A DNA stretch of 64,000 nt from Domibacillus aminovorans (GTDB lineage Bacteria > Bacillota > Bacilli > Bacillales > Domibacillaceae), in assembly GCF_001643235.1 (NCBI RefSeq), contig NZ_LQWY01000038.1, forward strand, positions 59,266 to 123,265. Reading direction: 5' to 3'. Numbering within the stretch: the stretch's first letter is position 1; each line of letters begins with the position of its first letter. A program made the translations under genes and the position numbers. The notes under the pieces are model-generated. The model worked only from the letters and a program-made list of their open reading frames with translations, did not search any database and was not told where the DNA came from. This document shows positions 44,620-54,196 of this stretch, piece by piece.

Positions 44620-45669
44620 TTACTGCGTGGCTTCCCATTTGGCGATTTCTTCCCGAACAATAGGTGCCACTTCTTTCCCCAATAGCTCGATGGCTTTCAT
44701 CACATCCCCATGTGGCATGGTACCAACCGGTACGTGAAGCATAAACCGTGTGATGCCTACATTCTTTCGAAGGTGAATGATCTTTTGGGCCACGGTTTCC
44801 GGATCCCCCACATACAGCGCACCTTCAAAGCTTCGTGCCGCATCGAATGCTGCCCGGTCATAATGCCCCCAGCCCCGCTCCTTTCCCAGCACATTCATGA
44901 CTTGTTGGGTGGGAGGGAAAAATTTATTTGCTGCCGTCTCGTTATCCTCTGCAATGAATCCATGTGAATGGGACGCAACCGGCAATTTGGATACGTCATG
45001 ACCAGCCTGAGCCGCCGCTTGTTTATAATGCTGGACAAGTGGAGCGAACTGGACTGGACGTCCTCCTATGATTGCCAGAACAAGTGGCAGCCCCATCAGT
45101 CCTGCGCGGATGACCGATTCACTATTGCCCCCGCTCCCGATCCATACAGGCAAAGGATTTTGCACCGGACGCGGATACACACCAAGATTGTCAATGGCCG
45201 GACGATGTTTACCGAACCAAGACACGACTTCGGACTTTTGTAATTTCAGCAGCAATTCCAGCTTCTCTTCAAAAAGCTCATTATAATCTTTTAAATCATA
45301 GCCAAATAGCGGAAAGGATTCGATGAAAGAACCACGGCCTGCCATGATCTCCGCGCGCCCATTTGAGATGCCATCAAGCGTAGCAAAATCTTGGAATACC
45401 CGTACTGGATCTGCAGAGGAAAGTACGGTGACCGCACTCGTCAGCCGGATACGCTTTGTCTGTGGAGCCGCGGCAGCCAACACAACGGCCGGAGAGGATG
45501 CTGCAAAATCATGACGATGATGCTCCCCTATCCCAAATACATCCAATCCTACTTGATCGGCAAGCACAATTTCCTCAACGACTTCACGCAATCGTTGTGC
45601 ATGGCTGATCACTTCCCCCGTTTTAACATCCGGTGTTGTTTCTACAAACGTGCTGATTCCTATCTCCAT
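44620..45669 (-). CDS. Luciferase-like (LLM class) flavin monooxygenase
   Basis: Flavin-dependent oxidoreductase of 349 residues with the TIM barrel of bacterial luciferase relatives. Visible motifs: GLDVFGIGEHHRHDF near residue 45, RIRLTSAVTVLSSADPVRVF, GRAEIMAGRGSFIESFPLFG and PLPVWIGSGGNSES. The substrate is unknown. ATG 45669 is 8 bases after GGAGG; TTG 45675 is in frame but too close. Single gene with a terminator between it and the next. Confidence 0.85.
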   Translation of the reverse strand: MEIGISTFVETTPDVKTGEVISHAQRLREVVEEIVLADQVGLDVFGIGEHHRHDFAASSPAVVLAAAAPQTKRIRLTSAVTVLSSADPVRVFQDFATLDGISNGRAEIMAGRGSFIESFPLFGYDLKDYNELFEEKLELLLKLQKSEVVSWFGKHRPAIDNLGVYPRPVQNPLPVWIGSGGNSESVIRAGLMGLPLVLAIIGGRPVQFAPLVQHYKQAAAQAGHDVSKLPVASHSHGFIAEDNETAANKFFPPTQQVMNVLGKERGWGHYDRAAFDAARSFEGALYVGDPETVAQKIIHLRKNVGITRFMLHVPVGTMPHGDVMKAIELLGKEVAPIVREEIAKWEATQ

Positions 45670-45796
45670 TAACAATCCCTCCTGGATTCGTGATGATTTT
45701 GTAAAAGAAGAGCGGATTTTTTAGGTTCCTTCTTCATACTTATATCAATTTACTTTAATATACCTCAGATTCGAGATTTATTCATTTTTCAAATCT

Positions 45797-45829
45797 AAAA
45801 AAGCTGAGGAATACAATCCCTCAGCTTTT
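45797..45829. terminator. Hairpin AAAGCTGAGG/CCTCAGCTTT
   Basis: AAAAAAGCTGAGG pairs with CCTCAGCTTTT around a short loop; works in either orientation. Lies between the divergent-looking gap of the LLM gene and the DUF4317 gene end. Confidence 0.7.
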
Positions 45830-46021
45830 CACACACTTACCCTTATCTATCTATTTCTAGATTCTAAATGTTAATTTCTGTTTGATAATAGTCTAGTATC
45901 AATTTAAATTCACTTATAATACCAAAAATTCCGCCGTACTTATGATTCAGTTGTAAAGAACCAACTAAAACTCATTAATATATCTTGTAATGGATTCAAG
46001 GAACCTGTCCCTCAAAATCCA

Positions 46022-47185
46022 CTAGAGTGTCTTTGTTTCTAGTCGAAACCCTTCGACGACTACATCTTCATCGATTTCTACTAATAAGCACCGTTTTCCA
46101 TTGTAAGTAATATATTTTATATTTTTCAGGTCTTTCGGGCTGACGGATACATCTGCTACCTTCGTATTGATTTTAATGTTTTTTGGAACTAAACTGCTTG
46201 CTTTGAACTCATGTTTTTCGTCCGCTACGACATCTTTGAAGGCATGTTCCACTTTGGCGGTATCCACATCTTCGACGCCGCTTACCGTTAATATGCGTTC
46301 GATGTCCCGATAATCCAACATAGGGGGTTCACTTTCTTCTTCGTTTTCTTCATTCTCCTGCACCATTTTATCGATTTCCTCATAAACATTAGAAATGACT
46401 ATGGAATCCACTTTGTCTCCCATTACTGTTTTTAAGATCTGTTCGAAGCTGTCCTTATCTTCCATGGCAGTAATAATCTCTTCACAGTTGAGAACTTCTT
46501 CTATAAATAAACCTTCTGGTTGATTCACTTTTCCTCCACAATAGAGAATATGATTAATATCTGCTGAATTATCATTAAAGGCAGGAAACAGAAAACCTGT
46601 TAACGGAGAAGTCAAATTAATAATAGGGTCAACTGCGTTATTCGATTTGAATTCTTTCTCGATATAATCAAACAGCAAGGCTTTTTTCGGCTGATCGGTT
46701 TTATTGAGACTGCAAAGGATAAACTCGTTGGAATAAACCTCATCATTCCCTCCTTCTTCAGATTCCGGATCTCGTTTTCTGATCGCCTTTTGATATTCTC
46801 CCCGAATAAATGTTACTACTGTATCAAATTCATAAGCAGCATGAGCAAACATTTTCTCGACTATTTTCAGCATGTTTTCTTTCCAATCTTCCGTTGATTC
46901 TGCTCGTAATCCTTCACAGAGGATAGTTTGTGTGCTGTCTGCCACATCGCGTTGAAATTTCAGCTCAAACAGTTTGGCGTCAAGATGACCTGTCAAAACC
47001 TTTTTAAAGTTTGCTAAAAATAATTCTTGTGTTTCCTGTTCTAACATTTGAAACGGTTGGCTGACTTGATGGTAAATCTCACCTGATTCTTTCTTTACAT
47101 AAACATTGAGGATTTCTCGAATTTCCATAAGAGGATTGTCTAATTTAAATTGCTTTCGGATATTAGTGATGTCTTTTTTATTCAT
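46022..47185 (-). CDS. DUF4317-family protein
   Basis: Cytoplasmic protein of 387 residues from a Firmicutes family of unknown role. The opening MNKKDITNIRKQFKLDNPLM matches the family start, and DVADSTQTILCEGLRAESTE, LTSPLTGFLFPAFNDNSADI and NHILYCGGKVNQPE are recognisable. ATG 47185 has GGGAG 9 bases upstream; the earlier ATG 47194 overlaps it. Stands alone. Confidence 0.75.
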   Translation of the reverse strand: MNKKDITNIRKQFKLDNPLMEIREILNVYVKKESGEIYHQVSQPFQMLEQETQELFLANFKKVLTGHLDAKLFELKFQRDVADSTQTILCEGLRAESTEDWKENMLKIVEKMFAHAAYEFDTVVTFIRGEYQKAIRKRDPESEEGGNDEVYSNEFILCSLNKTDQPKKALLFDYIEKEFKSNNAVDPIINLTSPLTGFLFPAFNDNSADINHILYCGGKVNQPEGLFIEEVLNCEEIITAMEDKDSFEQILKTVMGDKVDSIVISNVYEEIDKMVQENEENEEESEPPMLDYRDIERILTVSGVEDVDTAKVEHAFKDVVADEKHEFKASSLVPKNIKINTKVADVSVSPKDLKNIKYITYNGKRCLLVEIDEDVVVEGFRLETKTL

Positions 47186-47194
47186 TTGTCTCAT

Positions 47195-47649
47195 CTCCCA
47201 TTCCTAATTATACTTTTCAGACAAGAAAATAGTAATACTTAATGTTTTTTCAATTTTAATAGCTGAAAGGAACAAAGTTCGTATCATCCTATTTTTAAAG
47301 AATAAATCTCCACTCACCCTAAATGATTTTAATGTATTACCAACGGATACTTTAGCTTTAGTTCAATAAAAAAAGCCGCTTGGGTTGGCAGCAAGATATT
47401 TAAGGAACGCACCCTGTAGTTTAAGTACAATACTTCACAATCTAAGGGGGTAATGCTCCTTTTGTGAGGAACAGTTGGCATTTGTATATGTTTTTCCGAG
47501 ATGTTTACATCTTCTCTTTTAATCACAGTCCGACCATACTATGCACTTATTCAACTAAACTGTCCCTATAGTTCAATAAGAAAAACCGAAATGTAGATCA
47601 TTCCGGTTCATCTTTTTTATAAATGGTTTATAGCATAGAAATCATGAGA
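47195..47649. other. Intergenic stretch
   Basis: No gene supported. TAGTTTAAGTACAATA near 47413-47428 recurs at about 60104-60119, with similar surroundings (CACAA), so it may be the trace of a repeated element. Confidence 0.4.
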
Positions 47650-48681
47650 TTATGACACAATAATAACCTTAATTTGGTTTCCTGCCATTACTGCCTCAAA
47701 ACCTTTACGCCAGTCTTCTAAAGGTACAATCTTTGTAATCATTTTGTTTGTATCAATCTTCTGCTCTTCTAGGAGTTGTAATGCTATGTGCCATGAGCTA
47801 GGCTTTTGCGAGCGTGTACCAACATACTTTAATTCTCTTTGAATAATCGATTCTTGATCCAGCTGGTTCATCTTATTCGCAAAAATACCTACTTGTACAA
47901 ATGTTCCTTTTTTCTTTACTAATTGCAAGCCTTGATTAAGCACTGGCACTGCACCAGAGCATTCAAACACTTTATCAACACCATAACCATTTGTATGTTT
48001 CATGACAACTTCCTCTAAACTTTCTTCTTGAACATCAACAATTACGTCTACACCTAATGATTTCGCTAATTCTAAGCGCTGCTTATCCTTTGTGATGCCT
48101 GCTAAAATGACAAACGCACCTTGTGCTTTCACAACCTGGCATTGAAGCAGACCAATTGGCCCTGGTCCAAAAATAAGTACTTTGTCGTCTTTATTAATAG
48201 TTGTTTTTTCTAATGCTGCATGTACACAACAAGCTAACGGCTCTGTTAATACAGCTGCTTCAAGGCTTATATTCTCGGACAAAACATGAACGCTTTCCTC
48301 ACGAGAAACCACGTATTCAGACATGCTGCCATTTACTTGAGTACCGATTCCTTTACGAGAAGAGCATAAATTATAATCCTTCTCTAAGCAGTACTCACAC
48401 TTGCCGCATGTTGTAAATGTGGTTTCACTTGTAACCCTGTCCCCTACTTTAACATTTTTTACTGCATCTCCAACCTCTACTACAACGCCGGAAAATTCAT
48501 GTCCCAATACAACGGGAATTTTTGAGTTTCTATATTCTCCTGTAAATGTATGAATGTCTGTACCGCAAATTCCTGTGTAAGCAACTTTAATTTTAACTAA
48601 ATCACTTGTTACTTCTGGTTCTGGGATTTCTACTAGTGACATATTATCATAACCTAGTTCCACTTTCATTACGGCTTTCAT
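47650..48681 (-). CDS. Zinc-dependent medium-chain alcohol/polyol dehydrogenase
   Basis: NAD(P)-dependent dehydrogenase of 343 residues of the sorbitol/threonine dehydrogenase type. Catalytic zinc ligands are visible in GICGTDIHTF (Cys), LGHEFSGVV (His, Glu) and TEPLACC; the structural zinc loop is CGKCEYCLEKDYNLC; the Rossmann motif is GPGPIGLLQ. ATG 48681 with GAGGAGTG 9 bases upstream is preferred to GTG 48693. The substrate is unknown. Single gene. Confidence 0.85.
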   Translation of the reverse strand: MKAVMKVELGYDNMSLVEIPEPEVTSDLVKIKVAYTGICGTDIHTFTGEYRNSKIPVVLGHEFSGVVVEVGDAVKNVKVGDRVTSETTFTTCGKCEYCLEKDYNLCSSRKGIGTQVNGSMSEYVVSREESVHVLSENISLEAAVLTEPLACCVHAALEKTTINKDDKVLIFGPGPIGLLQCQVVKAQGAFVILAGITKDKQRLELAKSLGVDVIVDVQEESLEEVVMKHTNGYGVDKVFECSGAVPVLNQGLQLVKKKGTFVQVGIFANKMNQLDQESIIQRELKYVGTRSQKPSSWHIALQLLEEQKIDTNKMITKIVPLEDWRKGFEAVMAGNQIKVIIVS

Positions 48682-48920
48682 TGTATCTTTCACTCCTCGT
48701 TTAGAATTATTAACATTTTGCCATAAGATTTTTCACGTTTGATAATTATGTTGAAAGCTTTCTGGGTACCCCTGAGTTTATAGCTATGGGAGATTAGTTT
48801 TTTAAATGAATTCCCCCATTCGTTATAAAGTCAATACTCTTTGATCCATTCTTCACCTGGAATGATGCAGAATAAGAATTCTAGAAACCTTTTAATGTTA
48901 ATTCTCGTCTAAATATGTTT

Positions 48921-48992
48921 TCAAAAGCTTGCTCTGACCTCTGCCAGTGACATAGTTGTTTGAGTGAGTTCAAGTATTTCACCAATTTTCAT
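48921..48992 (-). pseudogene. Short truncated reading frame
   Basis: A strong GGAGGTG site precedes ATG 48992, which opens MKIGEILELTQTTMSLAEVR and stops after 23 codons. Good translation start but a cut product, so likely the surviving 5' end of a deleted gene. Confidence 0.35.
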
Positions 48993-49221
48993 GGGAACAC
49001 CTCCTGCCATAAACAGTTCGATGCCACAAAGATCGATCCTGCCTGTATTTGCAATCCTCTGTCCTTTTCTTTCATTTTTTATTAGTGTCTATGCGACAGG
49101 ATAAGGTCACCTAATGGTAACAATCAAAAAGACATATTAATATGCTGTAACTAAAGAAATGGATGAACGAATTCTATACGTCCATTACGATAACAATTAG
49201 CTAACTTTTAGGAGTGTGCGT

Positions 49222-50658
49222 ATGCCCGCTATAACCGGTAATGATTACATTGAACGAATTGATCACCTAAAAACATGTGTATGGATAGATGGAGCTCTTG
49301 TGACAGGCAAAATTTCCGAACATCCTGCGTTCAAAGGGGTAATGAAAAGTCAAGCAGCGTTATATGACTTGCAACATGCTGAATCACTTAAAGATGTCAT
49401 GACCTATCCATCACCATCAACTGGAGAGCCCGTAGGTATGTCGTATTTACAGCCGAAAACAAGCGATGATCTAATAAAAAGACGAGCAATGATCCAACAA
49501 TGGGCTATATCGAACAATGGAATGATGGGAAGAAGCCCAGACTATATGAATACAGTGTTAATGGCCTTTGCGTCATCTGTGAATTTTTTGAAAGGAAAAG
49601 AAAATTGTTTTCCCGAAAATATAATAAAGTTCTATGAATATGCACGTGAAAATGACGTATCCATGACACATACATTTATTGATCCACAAGTAAATCGGGC
49701 AAAATTTTATTTTGAAGATACCGATGAACCTATTGCAGCAAAAGTGATGGAGAAGAACGAAGAGGGTATCATCATAAAAGGTGCTCGATTACTGGCCACA
49801 CAGGGTGGAATAACGGATGAAATAGTGGTTTTTTCAGCAGGAGGCATTCAGGATAAAGCGAAAAGTTTTGCTTTTTCTATCCCTAGCGATAGCAAAGGCC
49901 TTAAGTTTGTTTGTAGAGATTCATTTGTTGAAGGTGACTCTTCGTTTAACTATCCATTAAGTTCGCGGTTTGAGGAAATGGATTCGATTGTTATTTTCGA
50001 CAATGTGTTAGTTCCATGGGAACGCGTATTTTATTATGACAACATAGAAGTATCGAACAAATTCATGGCTTCTAGTTCGTTTTTACCTTTTACATTGCAT
50101 CAAGCTGTCTCTAGACAAATTGTTAAAACAGAATTTGTTTTGGGGATTGTCCAATCTATTATCGACACAATTAACATTGTGGAATATCAGCATGTTCAGG
50201 AAAAAGCTTCTGAAATTATTGTCGCATTAGAAACGATGAAAGCCTTAGTGATCAAATCAGAGATTGAAGCCAAAATCGACGAATGGGGATTTATGCGACC
50301 AGATCAAACAACACTCCAAATCGCCATCAATTTATTTCCACGAGTTTATCCAAGGTTTACCGAAATTATTCAGCTGTTAAGTGCAAGTGGATTGATGACG
50401 ATTCCAACAGAAAAGACATTTCAATCCAGTATTAGAAAAGATTTAGATCAATATTTACAGGCTAAATCCCGAAATGCAGAGGATCGTATTAAGATTTTCC
50501 GTTTAGCATGGGATTTAACGATGAGCTCCTTTGGTACACGCGAAACGCTTTATGAACGGTTTTTCTTTGGTGATCCCATTAAACTTTCGAGTAAATTGTA
50601 TTTTTCCTACGATAAGGAACCGTATGTTAAACGAGTGAAGAATTTTTTGCAAGAATAG
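49222..50658 (+). CDS. hpaB: 4-hydroxyphenylacetate 3-monooxygenase, oxygenase subunit (HpaB-like)
   Basis: FADH2-using aromatic monooxygenase of 478 residues. Matches across the family: ITGNDYIERIDHLKTCVWID at the start, the stretch SMTHTFIDPQVNR, ARLLATQGGITDE, FDNVLVPWERVF and the end SSKLYFSYDKEPYVKRV. It needs a separate flavin reductase; none is next to it. ATG 49222 is 7 bases after AGGAG. It could act on hydroxyphenylacetate or a related phenol; no pathway partners are in the window. Confidence 0.88.
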   Translation: MPAITGNDYIERIDHLKTCVWIDGALVTGKISEHPAFKGVMKSQAALYDLQHAESLKDVMTYPSPSTGEPVGMSYLQPKTSDDLIKRRAMIQQWAISNNGMMGRSPDYMNTVLMAFASSVNFLKGKENCFPENIIKFYEYARENDVSMTHTFIDPQVNRAKFYFEDTDEPIAAKVMEKNEEGIIIKGARLLATQGGITDEIVVFSAGGIQDKAKSFAFSIPSDSKGLKFVCRDSFVEGDSSFNYPLSSRFEEMDSIVIFDNVLVPWERVFYYDNIEVSNKFMASSSFLPFTLHQAVSRQIVKTEFVLGIVQSIIDTINIVEYQHVQEKASEIIVALETMKALVIKSEIEAKIDEWGFMRPDQTTLQIAINLFPRVYPRFTEIIQLLSASGLMTIPTEKTFQSSIRKDLDQYLQAKSRNAEDRIKIFRLAWDLTMSSFGTRETLYERFFFGDPIKLSSKLYFSYDKEPYVKRVKNFLQE

Positions 50659-50801
50659 TCAGAGGAGAACCGAACAAATGTGAAGCAAAAAAGCCAAGCT
50701 CATTTTTGGTGAAAACAAGATCTTTAGGTGTTTAAAAACGCATATTAATCTCCATAATTTAACAATTTATATTTTTAGAAGGATTCTCATTTTCTAGCTG
50801 G

Positions 50802-50838
50802 CGTTACAGCGTTTTTCAAAGTGAAAAACGCTGTAACG
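50802..50838. repeat. Perfect 17-bp inverted repeat
   Basis: CGTTACAGCGTTTTTCA and TGAAAAACGCTGTAACG are exact complements around AAG. No T-run follows on the plus strand, so it is not a standard terminator. It lies between hpaB and the integrase relic. Confidence 0.7.
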
Positions 50839-50864
50839 TAAGTAGGAGCATCGTGCCTCCTATA

Positions 50865-51456
50865 AAGATCCCTTTACACAGGAATATAAAGTAAAGTCCA
50901 AAGGCGGGTTTTCCACCAAAAAAGAGGCACAAATTGCCGCTGCGGAGTCAGAAAGACAAATTGTTGAGGGCCTTAAAACAAACGAGGAGAATATTAACCT
51001 TTCCTTTTATTTAAATAATTGGCTAGGTCGCTTGATTTCCAGGCTGATTCAGAAAAAGATTTATTCGGAGATACGAAAAACTATAACTCAAAGCGTGAAA
51101 TCGTGATGAGCTAGTCAATCATGAATGAGCTGCGGGATCATAAGAAATGGCAAAACAGCAATAAACTGACGTTAAACGATATTTATATGCATGATTTAAA
51201 CTTAGTATTTTTCTGTATCAATGGAAATTATTTACCAAACACTACCCTATTCAACGCTTTTAAGCGCATATTGAAACAAGCCGAACTTCAACAACTGCCC
51301 ATTCATTCACTGCGTCATACACACGCGGTGATGCTCATTCAAGACCGCCTCGGTCATCGCAGCATGGCCTTACGGCAGATGTGTATTCGCATGTCAGCAA
51401 TCGTCTTAGCAAAGAAACCATTGAAGAGTATGAGAAGTATGTTTCACTGTTCTTAA
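50865..51456 (+). pseudogene. Degraded phage integrase
   Basis: The start is missing; the frame reads PFTQEYKVKSKGGFSTKKEA then AAAESERQIVEGLK, an integrase arm-binding domain. After stops and shifts, the catalytic end appears: LPIHSLRHTH and DRLGHRSMAL, in a different frame for the last part. The tyrosine region is scrambled. Different from the intact integrase at 27.9 kb. Confidence 0.8.
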
Positions 51457-51461
51457 AATAA

Positions 51462-51480
51462 TTTTGGTCAAATTTTGGTC
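51462..51480 (+). repeat. TTTTGGTC direct repeats after the integrase relic
   Basis: TTTTGGTC at 51462 and 51473, the same octamer and 11-base period as at 32044/32055. Possibly integrase arm sites. Confidence 0.4.
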
Positions 51481-51522
51481 AAAACCGTATTCCTACTAAA
51501 AATATTGTGTTTGACTAAAATA

Positions 51523-51564
51523 AGCTAAACCCCTTCAAAGTCATACGGCTCAAGGGGTTTAGCT
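51523..51564. terminator. Hairpin AGCTAAACCCCTT/AAGGGGTTTAGCT
   Basis: Thirteen complementary bases around 16 bases; no long T-run but AT-rich on both sides. Probably a terminator or an old boundary. Confidence 0.55.
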
Positions 51565-51822
51565 AATTAAAATGTAGTAAGGTATTGTTCGCGTTCCAAG
51601 GGTGTACTTGTGTGACAATCGTGAATGCACAATAAATAAATTAGGTGAAATTTATTGGGTAATTGAAACGTGCTATCCTGCAGGAGAGGGTGCTGTCCGC
51701 TGTCCTTCATTTCGAATTTGAATCGGACCAAACCTATTTAAAAGGCTTAATAAAAGAAGTGGATGCTATTTTAGCTGCCTTTCCGATAACCGGAAAGGCA
51801 TAGTTTAGGCTAAGAAGTAAAT
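51565..51822. other. Intergenic stretch with a coding-like remnant
   Basis: The plus strand at about 51700-51800 reads LHFEFESDQTYLKGLIKEVD then AILAAFPITGKA, a short protein-like end with no start. Family unknown. Confidence 0.35.
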
Positions 51823-51850
51823 AAAAAGACCGGTTAATCTCGGTCTTTTT
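51823..51850. terminator. Hairpin AAAAAGACCG/CGGTCTTTTT
   Basis: Ten complementary bases around 8, with A and T tracts; lies downstream of the PfpI gene (minus) and of the remnant (plus) and could serve both. Confidence 0.7.
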
Positions 51851-51906
51851 ATTTTGAGGGAAAATCAACAACGTTATTTAACAGAGCCTGTATAAAGGAA
51901 AATTAT

Positions 51907-52503
51907 TCAAAAAATAATATCGTATTCCATAATTTTAGCCGTTTTTTGAGCTACTTCCTGACCTAATAATCGCTTGACAATATGAAAAGACATATTGATA
52001 CCCGCTGAAATTCCCCCCGATGTAATTATATCTCCTTCATCTACAAATTTAACCCCTTGTTGTACGTCGACTTCTGGAAATTCCTTTTCTAGTCTTTCAA
52101 GGAATGCCCAATGAGTTGTACATTTTTTGCCTTCTAGTAAACCTGATTTTGCCAGTAGAAGGGCTCCTGTACATACAGATGTCATTAATTGAACACTTTT
52201 CATTTGATTTGCAATCCACTTTATTACACTATCATTATGCATTTCATGTTCACTAGCCCCTAGTCCACCGGGGATGATAAGAATATCAAATTGCGGCATA
52301 TTTTCAAAGTTGTAATCCGGCTGTACCTTTAAACCATTTAGAGCATTTATTATGTTCCCTTTTTCTGATACCATTTCAACAATAAAAGGTTTTTCATCAT
52401 CTTCTAATTCCGTTACGGAAAATACTTCAAATGGTCCTGCAAAATCTAAAACCTCTACATCATCAAATAGAAAAATTCCTACTCTCCACTGATTATTATT
52501 CAT
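51907..52503 (-). CDS. DJ-1/PfpI-family protein
   Basis: Protein of 198 residues with the class I glutamine amidotransferase-like fold of the PfpI/isonitrile hydratase-like group. VGIFLFDDVEVLDFAGPFEV opens the fold, PQFDILIIPGGLGASEHEMH holds the acidic residue region and VQLMTSVCTGALLLAKSGLL holds the nucleophile cysteine elbow. Activity unknown. Separated by 35 bases from the NTF2-like gene upstream, so probably one operon. Confidence 0.82.
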   Translation of the reverse strand: MNNNQWRVGIFLFDDVEVLDFAGPFEVFSVTELEDDEKPFIVEMVSEKGNIINALNGLKVQPDYNFENMPQFDILIIPGGLGASEHEMHNDSVIKWIANQMKSVQLMTSVCTGALLLAKSGLLEGKKCTTHWAFLERLEKEFPEVDVQQGVKFVDEGDIITSGGISAGINMSFHIVKRLLGQEVAQKTAKIMEYDIIF

Positions 52504-52538
52504 ATGGGATTCTCCTTTTTTTAATTATACATTCTTCA

Positions 52539-52907
52539 TTACTGCTTAGCAGAACTACAATGACCTGAAATAATTTTCATTTTCCCATCGATATTTTGCC
52601 AAATCCGAGTGTAACACATCTCATCTTCAATTGAATCAGCACCAACAGTTCCTTTTAAAGAGACTCGTGTTACTGTCACTGCTGAACGATCTAGAAGTTT
52701 TACTCGTTGATCCATAACTTCAATATCAGTGAAATTCAACACTCCCGAACGATGAGCTTCAATATCAGCTTCTTTTGTTAGGATTTGTCCAAAATGATTA
52801 ACAAAGATAAGATCATCATGAATCAGTTCATCCAAGGTCTTTAAATTACTTGATAACATTGCTTTTCGAAGCATTTCTTCATGTTCAATAATTAGAGTTT
52901 CTTCCAT
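52539..52907 (-). CDS. NTF2-like (DUF4440) protein
   Basis: Small protein of 122 residues with the cone-shaped NTF2 fold pattern: MEETLIIEHEEMLRKAMLSS helix, LDELIHDDLIFVNHFGQILT, and the strand-rich end RIWQNIDGKMKIISGHCS. This family serves as ligand-binding or weak enzyme domains. GGGGG site before ATG 52907. Co-directional with the PfpI gene. Confidence 0.7.
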   Translation of the reverse strand: MEETLIIEHEEMLRKAMLSSNLKTLDELIHDDLIFVNHFGQILTKEADIEAHRSGVLNFTDIEVMDQRVKLLDRSAVTVTRVSLKGTVGADSIEDEMCYTRIWQNIDGKMKIISGHCSSAKQ

Positions 52908-53117
52908 AGTAACCCCCCTATTTATTTATCACTATACGCCTACAAATCTCTTGTTACCAAGAATAACTCCTCTTTAAGTATGATTGTATTGTGGTCCATA
53001 GCAGGTGTTTTAAGTGTTCACCACCTTTTCCTCCGTAAAACTCGAAACAAGTTAAAGAAAGAAAGGGATAGATAGATTGAATGAAGAACAATCAAACCGA
53101 GGCAAATAAAAAGTGGC

Positions 53118-53150
53118 AAAAAAGCCCTGCTCTTAAGAACAGAACTTTTT
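53118..53150 (-). terminator. Hairpin AGTTCTG-TTCTTAAGAG-CAGGGCTT
   Basis: On the minus strand AAAAAGTTCTGTTC pairs with GAGCAGGGCTTTTTT with G-U pairs, followed by T. Ends the relic unit at 53162-53344. Confidence 0.6.
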
Positions 53151-53161
53151 ATTTCAAATCT

Positions 53162-53344
53162 TTATTTCATCTCCACTTTTATTTTACTTTGAAGTTCTAG
53201 CAACAACTCTTCTGCCCCTTGTTGACTAAGGATAATACCACCTGTAAGTTCTTTATTCTGTTCATTAAATTCATTTGTTACAAGACAAGGGGTTATACTT
53301 TTTAAGAATGATCATTTCATTTGCTCTTTCAAACTTGGATTCAT
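53162..53344 (-). pseudogene. MNPSLKEQ start joined to an unknown protein end
   Basis: ATG 53344 opens MNPSLKEQMK and stops. Beyond it another frame reads LVTNEFNEQNKELTGGIILS and QQGAEELLLELQSKIKVEMK to TAA 53162. The first 30 bases equal the gene starts at 35633 and 55472; the rest is different, so this is a recombination product. Confidence 0.5.
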
Positions 53345-53425
53345 CACATTCACTCCTTTGGTTGCAAAAATAGGTATCAAATTGTAGATCGGTTACAACG
53401 ACACAGTCCGTTAAAAAACAAAAAA

Positions 53426-53462
53426 GGACACCAAACAACGCGTAATGCGTCATTCAGTGTCC
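53426..53462 (-). terminator. Leader-type hairpin GGACAC/GTGTCC with T6
   Basis: On the minus strand GGACACTGAATGACGCA pairs with TGCGT..TTTGGTGTCC and runs into TTTTTT. It ends the membrane-protein gene at 53489 and also stands in front of the relic at 53344, as similar hairpins do at 54427 and 55501. Confidence 0.7.
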
Positions 53463-53488
53463 TCCAGTGGGCTGGCAGAACTAATATA

Positions 53489-54163
53489 TTATATCTTGCT
53501 TTTTTTTCTTTTTTCTTCTTCCTCAACACATTCAGAAATTAATTTAAGTAATAGTTTATTTCTATCTATTTCTTTACTTATATAATCAATAGTTAACAAA
53601 AGGAAAGCCCAGAATCCCCCAAAAAAAATTAGGCTTTTATTCCTTTCAAAAACATTTGTACTATCAATGTTATACATTGTTATAAGTGCGGTTGTTAATA
53701 CTGCGATCAAAATGGTCTGTGTTGAGCTTAATATTGAATTATAGCGCGGACTTTCTGTCTTCATTTCCATATACATTTTTAATGCTTTTAAATCATTGAG
53801 GCTTTTATTTTCTTTTATTTTTTCTTTTATCTTTTGATAATTTTCGTGAAAATTCTTTGAATCAAAGTCCAGTTCTCTCAATAATTCATTTCTAAAGTCG
53901 AGTGTTAGATACGGGTCACTTAACCAGTTAAATAATGAATATTTCTTTTTTTTCTTTCTTTCTAAAAAGGAGTCCAGCTTGCTAACTAAATAATCCATTA
54001 TATAAATTCCTAAAAAGAGCAAAGTGTTAAATACTACGTACATCATAATGATGAAAAACAAAATTCTGGACATACTTGTCTCTTCTATGACCATTTCCAC
54101 TACTGTTTGAATAGTAAAAGTCGTTACTAATGCATTTACTGACAAGTATACAATTTTGTTCAC
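53489..54163 (-). CDS. Membrane protein, unknown family
   Basis: Protein of 224 residues not recognised. Four membrane segments: about 5-22, 30-58 (MSRILFFIIMMYVVFNTLLF), 145-168 (ILSSTQTILIAVLTTALITM) and 178-195 (LIFFGGFWAFLLLTI). Between the pairs lies a lysine-rich cytoplasmic helix region (FLERKKKKKYSLF...). AAGGAGAGTG precedes the start. Codon use is AT-rich, like transferred genes; its role is unknown. Confidence 0.6.
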   Translation of the reverse strand: MNKIVYLSVNALVTTFTIQTVVEMVIEETSMSRILFFIIMMYVVFNTLLFLGIYIMDYLVSKLDSFLERKKKKKYSLFNWLSDPYLTLDFRNELLRELDFDSKNFHENYQKIKEKIKENKSLNDLKALKMYMEMKTESPRYNSILSSTQTILIAVLTTALITMYNIDSTNVFERNKSLIFFGGFWAFLLLTIDYISKEIDRNKLLLKLISECVEEEEKRKKSKI

Positions 54164-54196
54164 TAAAGCACTCTCCTTATAATTTTCTTAGATTAC

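Noticed and set aside
47329..47526. 65-residue minus-strand frame
   Set aside because: No ribosome binding site or recognisable protein pattern; overlaps a repeated non-coding sequence.
32000..51500. One intact prophage between the TTTTGGTC pairs
   Set aside because: No head, tail or replication genes lie inside; most of the interval is ordinary metabolism and signalling genes.
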